41,722 nucleotides of DNA from an uncultured bacterium (GCA_949290355.1 CASERN010000014.1:1-41722); one strand, 5' to 3'; counted from the stretch's first letter, positions 26,826-34,153 are shown. Program-made: numbers and translations. The notes: a model not told the origin generated them from the letters alone.

Positions 26826-28172
26826 TTATTCATCAAATTCAGTAAATAGTTTAAAATCTTGCAAATTATTACGCCCTGTATCATTCAAAAGATATTGAGG
26901 ATAATAATAAATTCCATAAATACCCATCATTAGAGCATCTGCAAAGTCTGGGGATTCATTTTGTTCTTTTCTTATTTCTTTTTTATCTAAAATATAAACT
27001 TTGCCGGAGTTTGGACTCCATTTTGTTTTCATATATTCAAGCTGACGTGCTGTGTTTTGACAATTAAGTTTCAAAAAACCGGATTCCAGCATCTCTTTAA
27101 CAGCAAGATAGCCGTCTGCTCGAGCATTGCCATTTGATAAATTTTTGGGTTGTAATGCTCCACGGAAAAGAACTACATTTTCGAGTGTATTTTTTAAGGA
27201 ACACATTATTGGATATCCAAGTCCATCTGCATCACCGATAAGAAAGTTAGGCTTCCATTTTGCGTACAAATTCATAACTTTTCCTTTAGTTATGTCTGTA
27301 TCAGCTTCTGACCAAGTTATAGTTTCAGCTTCTTCCCATACACTCATTGATCTTTGGATAAGTCTTTTTGCAACGCATAAATCACCCCCAGAAGCAGACA
27401 AATCAAGAGCCATAACTGAATTATTAGGATGTCTTTCATTATTCCATTTTAGATTTTTTGCAGCTTCTATTCTGTCTGACGCTACAAGGTAATTAGTACC
27501 TTGTTCTAATGGGAGTCCTAACCAAATATGATTATAGTCAGCCATATTTAACCTTTTGCATTCTTCTGCTTCGTCTATAAGTTTCTGCGGACAGAAAGGA
27601 TTCTCAAAATAAATGATATGAATGTGCAGACAATTAGACCGAGATACACAATGCTGATACACGGCGTCAGACTTGACGTATCTATTCATTGTAAAAATTA
27701 TTTTTGAATTTGGTTTTCTTATCGTTGGAACGATAACATCAACAGCTCTTTTCGTAACCGTTTCAGCTTCATCAATCCAAAGAATGTCAACACCTTCAAG
27801 ACCTTTTATATTGACAATTTCTTGTTCTCTAAAACCTTTGAAAAAGATTACAGAACCAGTTTTTCTATGTACAATCTGGTTTTCAGATACATCATAATCA
27901 AGTTTAAACTCATCAATTAAATCTTTAAAAAGTGCAAGGACTGAATGCTTAACTGAATCTTTGATTACACGTCCACAACAAACTTTAATCTTTCTTTGCT
28001 CACCAAGATAAAGAATAAATCTTCCTACTGAATGAGTTTTGGCAGAACCTCTTCCCCCTTCTATTAGGAATAATGAATATTTGTTGAAATCAAATATTAA
28101 CGGAAAGAGTTTCGGCGGAATGTTAAGTATTGTTGGTAATTTCAGAGCTGCTATTAACTTCTTTGTCTGCAT
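26826..28172 (-). CDS. terL: terminase large subunit
   Basis: A 448-aa DNA-packaging ATPase/nuclease of the Terminase_3 type. The Walker A motif is GGRGSAKT (39-46) and the Walker B is VDILWIDEAE (128-137). TMNRY is the coupling motif near 161-165. RNase H-like nuclease acidic residues lie at ALDLSASGGD (D257, D264), LIGDADGLG (D314, D316) and SPDFADA near the C-terminus. It pumps DNA through the portal. The 5' end overlaps the small subunit gene by 50 bases. A GGAG lies upstream of the ATG inside that gene. Confidence 0.92.
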   Translation of the reverse strand: MQTKKLIAALKLPTILNIPPKLFPLIFDFNKYSLFLIEGGRGSAKTHSVGRFILYLGEQRKIKVCCGRVIKDSVKHSVLALFKDLIDEFKLDYDVSENQIVHRKTGSVIFFKGFREQEIVNIKGLEGVDILWIDEAETVTKRAVDVIVPTIRKPNSKIIFTMNRYVKSDAVYQHCVSRSNCLHIHIIYFENPFCPQKLIDEAEECKRLNMADYNHIWLGLPLEQGTNYLVASDRIEAAKNLKWNNERHPNNSVMALDLSASGGDLCVAKRLIQRSMSVWEEAETITWSEADTDITKGKVMNLYAKWKPNFLIGDADGLGYPIMCSLKNTLENVVLFRGALQPKNLSNGNARADGYLAVKEMLESGFLKLNCQNTARQLEYMKTKWSPNSGKVYILDKKEIRKEQNESPDFADALMMGIYGIYYYPQYLLNDTGRNNLQDFKLFTEFDE

Positions 28173-28635
28173 TCAGCTCATCTCCAATATTAAAATTCAG
28201 AGGCACTCCATCTACTTCAATTTTTCCCATTTCCATCACAATGGCGTTATTAACATTAGTTTCATCTTTCATTAGACCTTTGATTTTTATTTTCATTTCT
28301 ACTGCTTTGTTTGCAGCAGAAACATTAGGTCTGCCATCTTTATCAAGAGATTCAAGTGCAATAATCTTTAACTCATCACATTCTCTAAACGCATCATCAA
28401 CCGTATATTTAATTTCATTCTCAGTATGAGTTTTTATTGTCTGTTTATAATGGTCTATCCATGGGGTAATCTTAGGGTTTTTTAATAAACGAGAACCCTC
28501 AACGCAACAAGTAGCTGTTTTTGTTAACTCATTTCCATATACAGAACGATATGCTTCAGTGGCATTATTGCCATTGAGAACATACTCTTTAACAAAATGA
28601 TTTTGTTTTTCTGTAATATCCGGTAAGCTGCTCAT
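28123..28635 (-). CDS. terS: terminase small subunit
   Basis: A 170-aa protein with the Terminase_2 (PF03592) pattern: ITEKQNHFVKEYVLNGNNATEAYRSVYGN (helix-turn-helix-like DNA-binding region), then SRLLKNPKITPWIDHY, and an oligomerisation helix. It recognises the packaging site and loads the large subunit. First of the core head genes; a bulged hairpin lies directly upstream at 28646-28687. Confidence 0.88.
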   Translation of the reverse strand: MSSLPDITEKQNHFVKEYVLNGNNATEAYRSVYGNELTKTATCCVEGSRLLKNPKITPWIDHYKQTIKTHTENEIKYTVDDAFRECDELKIIALESLDKDGRPNVSAANKAVEMKIKIKGLMKDETNVNNAIVMEMGKIEVDGVPLNFNIGDELNADKEVNSSSEITNNT

Positions 28636-28645
28636 ATCTTTAACC

Positions 28646-28687
28646 TACAGGCTCATCTGGAGAGTCGCTCAACTCTCCGAGCCTGTA
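28646..28687 (-). other. bulged long hairpin upstream of terS
   Basis: TACAGGCTC (28646-28654) pairs with GAGCCTGTA (28679-28687). Inside, GGAGAGT (28659-28665) pairs with ACTCTCC (28672-28678), with a 4-nt bulge and a 6-nt loop. That is 16 paired bases, GC-rich for this genome, with no T-run. It ends 11 nt from the terS start codon. It could be a packaging (pac/cos) recognition element, an RNA structure controlling terS translation, or an mRNA processing site. Confidence 0.7.
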
Positions 28688-28691
28688 CCGT

Positions 28692-29093
28692 TTAAGAAGA
28701 GAGAGACTGAGCGAATATTTTTTTTGAAAGCGTCTTATTTCCGTGAAAGTCGGAAGAATATTGTCTTATTTGTGTTACTTCCTTCTTTTTATTGCGGATT
28801 TCTACATTTTTACCGTAAATCCAGCCGTACAGATTATTTTTATCTAAGTTACATATCTTTGTTACTATACGTGATTTTTCTCGGTACAAAGTTTTTACCG
28901 CATTTAAACCTCTAATATTTGCATCAATAAAAACTTTATTGTCTGCAATTCTTTTTTCATATAAAGTAATCACTGGTTGTCCACATATTGGACAGTTGGC
29001 AAAGAACAATCTTCTTGCTGTAAAATTTTCAATGTCTTTTAAGAACCACGCTTCAATGCGGTCTATTTCTGCATTACAACAGATAAGCTTCAT
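28692..29093 (-). CDS. hypothetical zinc-binding protein, first gene of the late operon
   Basis: A 133-aa protein. CC at residues 5-6 and CPICGQP near 35 look like halves of a zinc ribbon or knuckle; the remainder is basic. There is no enzyme motif. ATG 29093 has GGGAGAGAG upstream. As the first gene of the leftward late unit it could be a late transcription factor or packaging accessory, but nothing in the sequence proves this. Confidence 0.55.
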   Translation of the reverse strand: MKLICCNAEIDRIEAWFLKDIENFTARRLFFANCPICGQPVITLYEKRIADNKVFIDANIRGLNAVKTLYREKSRIVTKICNLDKNNLYGWIYGKNVEIRNKKKEVTQIRQYSSDFHGNKTLSKKIFAQSLSS

Positions 29094-29258
29094 ATACTTT
29101 CTCTCTCCCTTTGGGCATACTATCCCCATATTTTGAACAGGCAGTGTCCGTTAGTCCCCATTGGCTCCCGCCCCGTGAAATAACCTGTCCACGAGTTGAA
29201 CTTTTAAAATTTATTCAAACTACATTTTGAAATATAAAACATTTTTTTTAAAAAATCT

Positions 29259-29277
29259 CGTTGATTGATTGATTGAA
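29259..29277 (+). repeat. 19-bp regulatory repeat, copy 1
   Basis: CGTTGATTGATTGATTGAA is identical to 31009-31027 in the same orientation. The two copies lie upstream of the leftward late operon and of the rightward early operon respectively. They are therefore candidate operators or activator sites shared by both units. Confidence 0.6.
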
Positions 29278-29559
29278 CGATTTATTAAAGGGGTAAATGA
29301 TTTGATTTTACTGAAAAAATTTGCCTTTACATTTGTTTACAAAACGTATTTTTTACTTGACTTTTATTTTTCTATGCAATAATTGAACATATCTTCTATG
29401 TAAAAAAAAAAGAAAAAATAAAAAATGTTTATTTGTCTAAAATAAAAAAATATATTTATATATTTTTTTTATTTTATCTTATTTTATGTTATGTAATTTT
29501 ATTTTATTTAAAGCTATGCAGACCGCTTGTGCGTAAATATTATTTTGTAATGCGATAAT

Positions 29560-29586
29560 TTATGCGTATGCATTGCATTCGCATAA
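29560..29586. other. TTATGCG/CGCATAA inverted repeat cluster
   Basis: TTATGCG (29560-29566) pairs with CGCATAA (29580-29586). Further TGCGTAA (from 29530) and TTACGCA (from about 29597) elements flank it symmetrically. It resembles a multi-site operator rather than a terminator, since it has no T-run. The protein that would bind it is unknown. Confidence 0.4.
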
Positions 29587-29604
29587 CATTGTATAAATTA
29601 CGCA

Positions 29605-29636
29605 TAAAAAAGACCTGCTTTATTAAAGCAGGTCTT
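29605..29636 (-). terminator. strong rho-independent terminator of the moron cassette
   Basis: A perfect 12-bp stem, AAGACCTGCTTT (29610-29621) with 29625-29636, has a 3-nt loop and is followed on the minus strand by T6. It overlaps the stop codon of the secreted-protein gene by two bases and isolates this cassette from the late operon. Confidence 0.9.
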
Positions 29637-29979
29637 AATATTCTTCTATTAAATTACCGGTTTGGATATACTGTTTACCATCTGACGATTGAATCATGTT
29701 TCCATATTTTTGATAGCTTGAGCCGGAGTTTGTATAAATAGTATTGTTGTTTTGTTGGTATGTATATCCATTACTATCATAATAATTTCCGGTATTGGAT
29801 TTGTAAATATAACTTTGTGTATTGCCATTAGTATCAATAACTGAGTAATTATTATACTCAGAATAAGCACTTGCAGGCAAAGCAATAAATAAACCTAAAA
29901 AGAATAATAGATAGTATTTCATACTAACATTATTTATCATTTTACATTTTTTTTCAATACAATTATTAAATAACTTCAT
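29635..29979 (-). CDS. small secreted Tyr/Asn-rich protein (candidate moron)
   Basis: A protein of up to 114 aa. A Sec signal peptide (MKYYLLFFLGLFIALPASA) suggests a start at ATG 29922, giving 95 aa; ATGs at 29979 and 29940 are in-frame alternatives with no decisive ribosome binding site. The mature part is rich in Y, N, S and G with repeated short units (YSNTGNYYDSNGY-like, IYTNSGSSYQKYGNMIQ), suggesting a beta-repeat or surface-adhering protein. It is co-directional with the lipoprotein gene and ends in a strong terminator, so it may be expressed in the lysogen. Function unknown. Confidence 0.6.
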   Translation of the reverse strand: MKLFNNCIEKKCKMINNVSMKYYLLFFLGLFIALPASAYSEYNNYSVIDTNGNTQSYIYKSNTGNYYDSNGYTYQQNNNTIYTNSGSSYQKYGNMIQSSDGKQYIQTGNLIEEY

Positions 29980-29993
29980 GAAGTAATGTAAAA

Positions 29994-30437
29994 TTATTGT
30001 TGCATAATAACTTGAATATGTTCTTTTTTGTTATCTAATGTCGGTTTATTTTGAGTTTGTGCATTGTATTGAGCTTTTACTTTTTGTATAGTTCCTTGTT
30101 TTTTAGCTACTGAGAATGTTATTGTTTCATTTCTATTAGTAAAAGCTTGTCCTTCAAGTTTTCCACTAGGCAGCGTGCCAATGATCATTCTTCCATCACT
30201 ACAAACAAGTTTGAATTGCCATACCGGATACATAAACATTTTCGCATTACCTAGGCATCTTGCATTGTTTTTTTCAGAAGTAACATCAATTGTTGCTCTA
30301 TATGTTAATGAATCATAGTAAGTTTTACCTGTAAATGTTTCATCATAATTATCATATTTGGCGGTTATATTTGATGTGCAACCAGATACAATAAGTGGCA
30401 GTAATAACAGTACCCCGAAAGTAACAAATTTCTTCAT
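29994..30437 (-). CDS. phage-encoded lipoprotein (candidate moron)
   Basis: A 147-aa protein. The signal peptide MKKFVTFGVLLLLPLIVSGC carries a clear lipobox (IVSGC), so the mature protein starts at Cys20 and is membrane-anchored. The mature region is beta-rich with two Cys (CLGNAKM and KLVCSDG) that could form a disulfide, as in small periplasmic domains. The start has AGGAGAA upstream. It lies between the repressor and the late operon, outside both, the usual place for lysogenic-conversion or superinfection-exclusion genes. No family recognised. Confidence 0.7.
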   Translation of the reverse strand: MKKFVTFGVLLLLPLIVSGCTSNITAKYDNYDETFTGKTYYDSLTYRATIDVTSEKNNARCLGNAKMFMYPVWQFKLVCSDGRMIIGTLPSGKLEGQAFTNRNETITFSVAKKQGTIQKVKAQYNAQTQNKPTLDNKKEHIQVIMQQ

Positions 30438-30524
30438 AAATTCTCCTTATATTCTTAAAGTATGATTTATTATTAACTTTTTCATCTCTTTTATCGACTT
30501 TTTATATACAGAAAGGAGATAATA

Positions 30525-30632
30525 ATGACAAAAAACGAACTCGCACAAATCCTTTATGCACTCCGTACTGTATTTGGAAAAAAGAAAGGTGATGATATTT
30601 TTATCAAATTATTAAATTCAATATCTTCATAA
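30525..30632 (+). CDS. 35-aa small protein beside the repressor
   Basis: ATG at 30525 is preceded by GAAAGGAGAT at ideal distance. The 35-aa product (begins MTKNELAQILYALRTVFGKK) looks like one amphipathic helix with a charged middle. It is divergent from the lipoprotein and convergent with the repressor gene, overlapping the latter's 3' end by 6 bases. It may be a modulator of the switch. The assignment rests on the ribosome binding site and clean reading frame. Confidence 0.5.
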   Translation: MTKNELAQILYALRTVFGKKKGDDIFIKLLNSISS

Positions 30633-30914
30633 ACCACGTTTTTTCAATAAAGAATTAACTTCTTTGAGGATTTCAGCTTTGACATCCTCATATTTGGCTG
30701 GCAAAAACATATTCCCAACTTCGCCGACAAGATAGTTTAAATTAACATCAAAGTCGAGTAATAATGTACGTTGGATCTCTAAAGATATAAAAGCCTTATC
30801 ATTTTCAACCGCAGAAATACCAGATTTTGATAAGTTTATAGCTTTGCCAAAATCCTCTTGAGATAAGCCTGTTGCTATTCTTATTTCCTTAAAACGTTGA
30901 CCTGCTGTTTTCAT
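30627..30914 (-). CDS. XRE-family repressor (CI-like)
   Basis: A 95-aa protein. The helix-turn-helix reads FKEIRIATGLSQEDFGKAINLSKSGISAVENDK (about 8-40), followed by a short dimerisation tail. No LexA-like peptidase domain is present, so RecA-dependent self-cleavage is not expected. ATG 30914 has GGAG upstream; upstream in-frame starts would run into the operator. It should bind the inverted repeats at 30950-30989 and block the rightward early promoter. Confidence 0.85.
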   Translation of the reverse strand: MKTAGQRFKEIRIATGLSQEDFGKAINLSKSGISAVENDKAFISLEIQRTLLLDFDVNLNYLVGEVGNMFLPAKYEDVKAEILKEVNSLLKKRGL

Positions 30915-30949
30915 TATTCTACTCCGTTTGTATGAAGTTTTGTAAACAA

Positions 30950-30989
30950 TGTACATAATTTATTGACTTTGGTCGATAATTTATGTACA
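30950..30989. promoter_or_regulatory. repressor operator, inverted repeat
   Basis: TGTACATAATTTAT (30950-30963) and ATAATTTATGTACA (30976-30989) form an inverted repeat, 13 of 14 matching. They lie between the divergent XRE repressor and early operon, and the right half overlaps the -10 box of the early promoter. Confidence 0.7.
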
Positions 30990-30991
30990 AT
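30963..30991 (+). promoter_or_regulatory. early rightward promoter (PR-like)
   Basis: TTGACT (30963-30968), 17-bp spacer, TACAAT (30986-30991). It is overlapped by the operator halves, so repressor binding would block it. It would produce the early transcript starting about 31000 and reading into 31110 onward. Confidence 0.7.
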
Positions 30992-31008
30992 ACATTTTGT
31001 TATCAATC

Positions 31009-31027
31009 GTTGATTGATTGATTGAAT
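31009..31027 (+). repeat. 19-bp regulatory repeat, copy 2
   Basis: Identical to 29259-29277. It lies in the early leader just downstream of the -10 box. Together with the preceding bases it forms CAATC-GTT-GATTG, an inverted repeat that could be a dimer binding site. Confidence 0.6.
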
Positions 31028-31109
31028 AATAACACAAAAACACGAAAACGACAAAATTTGCCGTTTACTTCGTGCGGATTATTACGCTTTAAATTAGGAG
31101 ATTTAGGAA

Positions 31110-31277
31110 ATGCGAGAACGGAAATTTTCAACCTCAATCCAGCTTAGTGGAAGTCAGCTGAATATTCTTGACAAAATTGTAGAATTTGAAGGCGGTAAGG
31201 TGTCAAATTCAGAGGTGTTAAGAAAAGCTTTTGACTACTATTCAGAAAAGGTTTTTCCACAATTTGTAAAAAAATAG
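31110..31277 (+). CDS. ribbon-helix-helix-like DNA-binding protein, first early gene
   Basis: A 55-aa protein (begins MRERKFSTSIQLSGSQLNIL). A short beta strand (KFSTSIQLS) is followed by two helices (SQLNILDKIVEFE; SNSEVLRKAFDYYSEKV), as in Arc/CopG-type repressors. The start is preceded by GGAGATTTAGGA. As the first gene after the early promoter it may act like Cro/Arc in the lysis-lysogeny switch. Confidence 0.6.
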   Translation: MRERKFSTSIQLSGSQLNILDKIVEFEGGKVSNSEVLRKAFDYYSEKVFPQFVKK

Positions 31278-31302
31278 AGGCAATAAGAAGAGGAGAAAGA
31301 TA

Positions 31303-31611
31303 ATGCAAAAGAGGCATTTGAAATTGGTTGTAGTTAATGATGTTAATAATCAAAAAAAAAGATTTTGGGAAACTCTTGTAAGCTGGTTTAACAAACCCAG
31401 AACTATAGAAATTCCATTTATTGTAACGCACATTGAAAAAAAACAAATAGTACAAAATTACTTGACTTTGAAATTCGCTGAATATCAAACAACTACTGGA
31501 ACGGTGGGATTATTTCCATTGTGTGAAGCTATGAATGAAGTTGATAGGCTTGAAAAAGCAGGCTTAATAAATGCTTATTACAGAAAAATTAAAAATAAAT
31601 TAGTTGTTTAA
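31303..31611 (+). CDS. hypothetical early protein
   Basis: A 102-aa basic protein with a mixed alpha/beta look (LKLVVVNDV, FWETLVSWFNKPRTIEIPFI). No known domain. AGGAGA lies upstream of the ATG. It sits between the RHH-like and replication genes in the early operon. Confidence 0.5.
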   Translation: MQKRHLKLVVVNDVNNQKKRFWETLVSWFNKPRTIEIPFIVTHIEKKQIVQNYLTLKFAEYQTTTGTVGLFPLCEAMNEVDRLEKAGLINAYYRKIKNKLVV

Positions 31612-31622
31612 AGGGTTTTAAA

Positions 31623-32501
31623 GTGGGTAAAACAGAGGCAAATAAGATTATAGAGCCGTTTTTCTCTCACGACAAGGCAGCTCGTGGCGATGAAAAAATT
31701 GTACGTATGTTTTATGAGGCAAGAAAACAATACGGCAATCTTTCGGAAGCAGCATTGAAAGATGCTCTAGCTTGGGCATATTACGGATTGTATTGGGGTG
31801 TTGTAGAGTACATGCACCGTAATAATTTAAAGGCAAACGAACTTGAGATGTTGGCTTACGAACTGCGTATAGCTCCAGAAATACTGTCTGATTTAATGAA
31901 TAATTACCAATTATTCAGAGAAGAGAATGGCTGTTATGTTTCTGACCGCATACTGCGAAATCTTGAGTACCAAGCGGAAAAATCCGAACAAAACTCAAAA
32001 GCAGCAAAAGCACGCTGGGCATTAGCATATTTTAAAAAGATATGTCTTGAAGTTTTTGAAAAAGAACTCAAATTAAATAAATCAGAAGTTCCTATTTATT
32101 TGGATTATGACGAAACAATAGATGGTTTTAGGGAGAAGTTACCGGATATTCTGTACACCTTGAAAACATTAAGATTTGAGAATAATCCAAAATTCGTACC
32201 AACTATAAACTGGCTTCTTGAATCTAATAATCTAGTCAAATTGTTAAATGGTGGGTACGGAAAATTAAAAAGCTGGAAAGAACATAAAGATTATCTGAAA
32301 GCTAAAGAGGAAGAAGAAAATGTTAATGCTGTAAGTTCTGTAGAGGAAGCAATTGAATTGCTACTGGAAAACACAACTTATATAGCCGCAAGTGATCAAT
32401 GTGTTGTTAATCCTTCCTACTCAGTGCTGTTTGATAAGTTTAATATTTCACGTTCTGAAATAAGAAGAATGAAATTAGAAAGGTTAAAAGCAAATGCTTA
32501 A
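31623..32501 (+). CDS. replication-organiser-like protein (DUF4373-like)
   Basis: A 292-aa protein with a GTG start and AAAGGG upstream. The N-terminal about 130 aa (FFSHDKAARGDEKIVRMFYE, AWAYYGLYWGVVEYMHRNN, YELRIAPEILSDLMNNYQLF, YVSDRILRNLEYQ) resemble the DUF4373/Lin1244-like winged-helix domain of phage replisome organisers. It may bind the phage origin and recruit a host helicase loader; no helicase motif or separate loader gene is visible. The C-terminus is acidic and helical. It overlaps the next gene by 8 bases. Confidence 0.55.
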   Translation: MGKTEANKIIEPFFSHDKAARGDEKIVRMFYEARKQYGNLSEAALKDALAWAYYGLYWGVVEYMHRNNLKANELEMLAYELRIAPEILSDLMNNYQLFREENGCYVSDRILRNLEYQAEKSEQNSKAAKARWALAYFKKICLEVFEKELKLNKSEVPIYLDYDETIDGFREKLPDILYTLKTLRFENNPKFVPTINWLLESNNLVKLLNGGYGKLKSWKEHKDYLKAKEEEENVNAVSSVEEAIELLLENTTYIAASDQCVVNPSYSVLFDKFNISRSEIRRMKLERLKANA

Positions 32502-32985
32502 AAAGGATATGCAAAAAGAAATAAAAAAATATATAGGTAAAATTTTTTATTTTGATGTTGAAACAAAAAATATTTATCCTGCAAATTGGATAACTTCAAC
32601 ATCAGATTACGATCATTATTCTTTTGAGCTTCATCATATCGTACCTTTCACGGATTGGGAAAAGAATATAAAAAATGTTCAAAATGTCGTTAAAGAGAAT
32701 GCCCTAATATTGTTACCTAAAATGATGCATCAGCATCTTGAAAATCCAATTTATAAACTTGACAAAATACATTTTGAAAAAATATATGGTATAAACCCAG
32801 ATGTACTATTGTTTGATATAAATTCAAGACAGGAAAGAACCTGCGAAATTTTGAATTCTAGACAATCCAACTTGGCGGATATACATTCCCTAAGTAACTC
32901 CGCCAATTTTCTTTTAACAGAAGATGATTTAGCTTGTTTTGATTCGATATATGACAACTCACGAAAGGATGTGTGTTATGCCTAA
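32494..32985 (+). CDS. HNH-like nuclease domain protein
   Basis: A 163-aa protein. FELHHIVPF near residue 45, then NVVKENALILLPKMMHQHLE, follow the H-H...N...H spacing of HNH endonucleases, without CxxC zinc pairs. The C-terminal half is unassigned. Its 3' end overlaps the adenine methyltransferase gene by 8 bases, so nuclease and methylase may be translated together. This pairing invites a modification-linked role, but a free HNH gene is equally plausible. Confidence 0.55.
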   Translation: MLKKDMQKEIKKYIGKIFYFDVETKNIYPANWITSTSDYDHYSFELHHIVPFTDWEKNIKNVQNVVKENALILLPKMMHQHLENPIYKLDKIHFEKIYGINPDVLLFDINSRQERTCEILNSRQSNLADIHSLSNSANFLLTEDDLACFDSIYDNSRKDVCYA

Positions 32986-33535
32986 ATATAGTTTTACATC
33001 CAAACGAAGTGATTATTTAACGCCTGCGTGGTTTTATGAAAAAGTGTTAGATGAGGCAGGGCTTACAATGTTTGATTGTGATGTTTGTTGCAGTATATTT
33101 AATATCCCTGCACATTTCAGATATCGTCAAGATGGTTTATACCTCAATTCTGGAAATAGAATATCTGAAAATGATGGTTTAAAAGGTACTTGGTTTCCTG
33201 TGAATTGGTGCAATCCGCCTTTTAAGATTGCTGATAAGTTTGTTTATAAAGCCCTTGCTGAACAAAAAAAAGGGCATACAACTTATATGCTGCTCCCTGT
33301 GAGAACTGAAACTGATTATTGGTATAACGGAATTTATAAAGAGGGAAAGCCTCGTCATAATATTGATGTAATGTTCTTGAAAAAGGGCTTATGTTTTGTT
33401 GATCCCGAAACAGGCAAGTATGTTCAGATGCGAAAGAAAATGCCTAACGGTAAATATAAAACGGTTGACGGAGTTTTTAAAGAGGGGCTTGCTCTTGTTG
33501 TGATTAAGGGGAATAAGGAGTGTTTAGATGCGTAG
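32978..33535 (+). CDS. phage N6-adenine DNA methyltransferase (Dam-like)
   Basis: A 185-aa protein of the phage N-6-adenine-methyltransferase family (PF05869). Features are TSKRSDYLTPAWFYEKV, then DCDVCCS, then the catalytic NWCNPPF (N79-F82), then MLLPVRTETDYWY and a late DGVFKEGLALVV. ATG 32978 has AAGGATG upstream and fits the family; the longer reading does not. It may protect phage DNA or alter host gene control. A second, distinct copy of this family lies at 38666-39121. Confidence 0.82.
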   Translation: MPKYSFTSKRSDYLTPAWFYEKVLDEAGLTMFDCDVCCSIFNIPAHFRYRQDGLYLNSGNRISENDGLKGTWFPVNWCNPPFKIADKFVYKALAEQKKGHTTYMLLPVRTETDYWYNGIYKEGKPRHNIDVMFLKKGLCFVDPETGKYVQMRKKMPNGKYKTVDGVFKEGLALVVIKGNKECLDA

Positions 33536-33824
33536 AAGAAAGAAGGTGGCAAAATGTACTCATAATATTCTGTTGATCGATACTGTGATTACAGAAATAC
33601 TTGAGCTAAATAAGGAATATGCGGAAAGAATAAAAAATGTTTTTAAGTGTGCAAGCAGTACAGGTGAAGATAGGCTCTGTGTATTATGGGGCAGAAGTAA
33701 TATTTCAGTAGGTGATAGGGTACAAATGAAAGGCAGAATGAAAGATGATATTTTTCTTGCTTGGAGTTTGATAATTATGAAAAAGGCTAAAAAGGAGTAT
33801 GATGGTGAAAAGTCTCAATGTTAA
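33528..33824 (+). CDS. hypothetical OB-fold-like protein
   Basis: A 98-aa protein. The C-terminal beta pattern LCVLWGRSNISVGDRVQMKG suggests a small OB-fold, but no family can be named. It overlaps the methyltransferase stop by 8 bases and the following small gene by 26 bases. Confidence 0.45.
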   Translation: MRRRKKVAKCTHNILLIDTVITEILELNKEYAERIKNVFKCASSTGEDRLCVLWGRSNISVGDRVQMKGRMKDDIFLAWSLIIMKKAKKEYDGEKSQC

Positions 33825-33939
33825 ATTATTTAAACTTTTTGTCAGCTTAATGTCTGATGAGAAGCTGTATATGTTATTTGAAATCATTATTGATGAAATG
33901 AATGTAAGAAGAAAATCAAAAAATGATGGACATATTTAA
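33799..33939 (+). CDS. 46-aa small protein
   Basis: ATG at 33799 (second ATG 33802) follows AAAGGAG. The 46-aa product begins MMVKSLNVKLFKLFVSLMSD and is a hydrophobic/amphipathic helix pair with a basic tail. It overlaps both neighbours in other frames. Coupled position and a strong ribosome binding site support it. Function unknown. Confidence 0.45.
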   Translation: MMVKSLNVKLFKLFVSLMSDEKLYMLFEIIIDEMNVRRKSKNDGHI

Positions 33940-34150
33940 AACTGAGCGTGAATTTTATCAAAGATTTCCAAGTAGATTTTATATCTGTACAAATTGCGGA
34001 TATATGAATCCGGATCCATATAATTGTCAAAGATGTGGATGGCGTGCAGATGGACTACTAAAAACTATGGACAAGGGTTATAAATATGCAATTGCCAAAA
34101 CTGGAGAAATTAAAGAAATTTTTAGACCAATAGAATTGGAGAAAGGGTAA
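33923..34150 (+). CDS. zinc-ribbon protein
   Basis: A 75-aa protein. YICTNCGYMNPDPYNCQRCGW is a complete CxxC...CxxC zinc ribbon (about residues 20-40), with a basic C-terminus. It may bind nucleic acid or a polymerase subunit. It starts with tandem ATG and lacks a strong ribosome binding site, so coupling to the upstream gene is likely. Confidence 0.6.
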   Translation: MMDIFKTEREFYQRFPSRFYICTNCGYMNPDPYNCQRCGWRADGLLKTMDKGYKYAIAKTGEIKEIFRPIELEKG

Positions 34151-34153
34151 CAG

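Larger units (their letters stand above)
29094..29609. promoter_or_regulatory. non-coding control region between late operon and moron cassette
   Basis: About 500 bp with no supportable gene. From left to right it holds a GC-richer block (about 29140-29200) next to the late operon, the 19-bp repeat at 29259-29277, and an extreme A/T tract (29385-29515). A cluster of TGCG/CGCA inverted repeats follows (about 29530-29603). A TTGACT-N17-TAATTG match (29357-29385, plus strand) might start a short transcript toward the terminator at 29610-29636. The late promoter must lie here but I cannot place it securely. Confidence 0.5.

Noticed and set aside
29259..29277. GATT repeats as part of a CRISPR array
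   Set aside because: Only one 19-bp copy at each of two distant sites, with no spacer series or cas genes.
31110..31611. RHH-like gene plus downstream gene as a toxin-antitoxin pair
   Set aside because: The 102-aa product matches no toxin family I recognise and the first gene follows the early promoter, so a switch regulator is the simpler reading.
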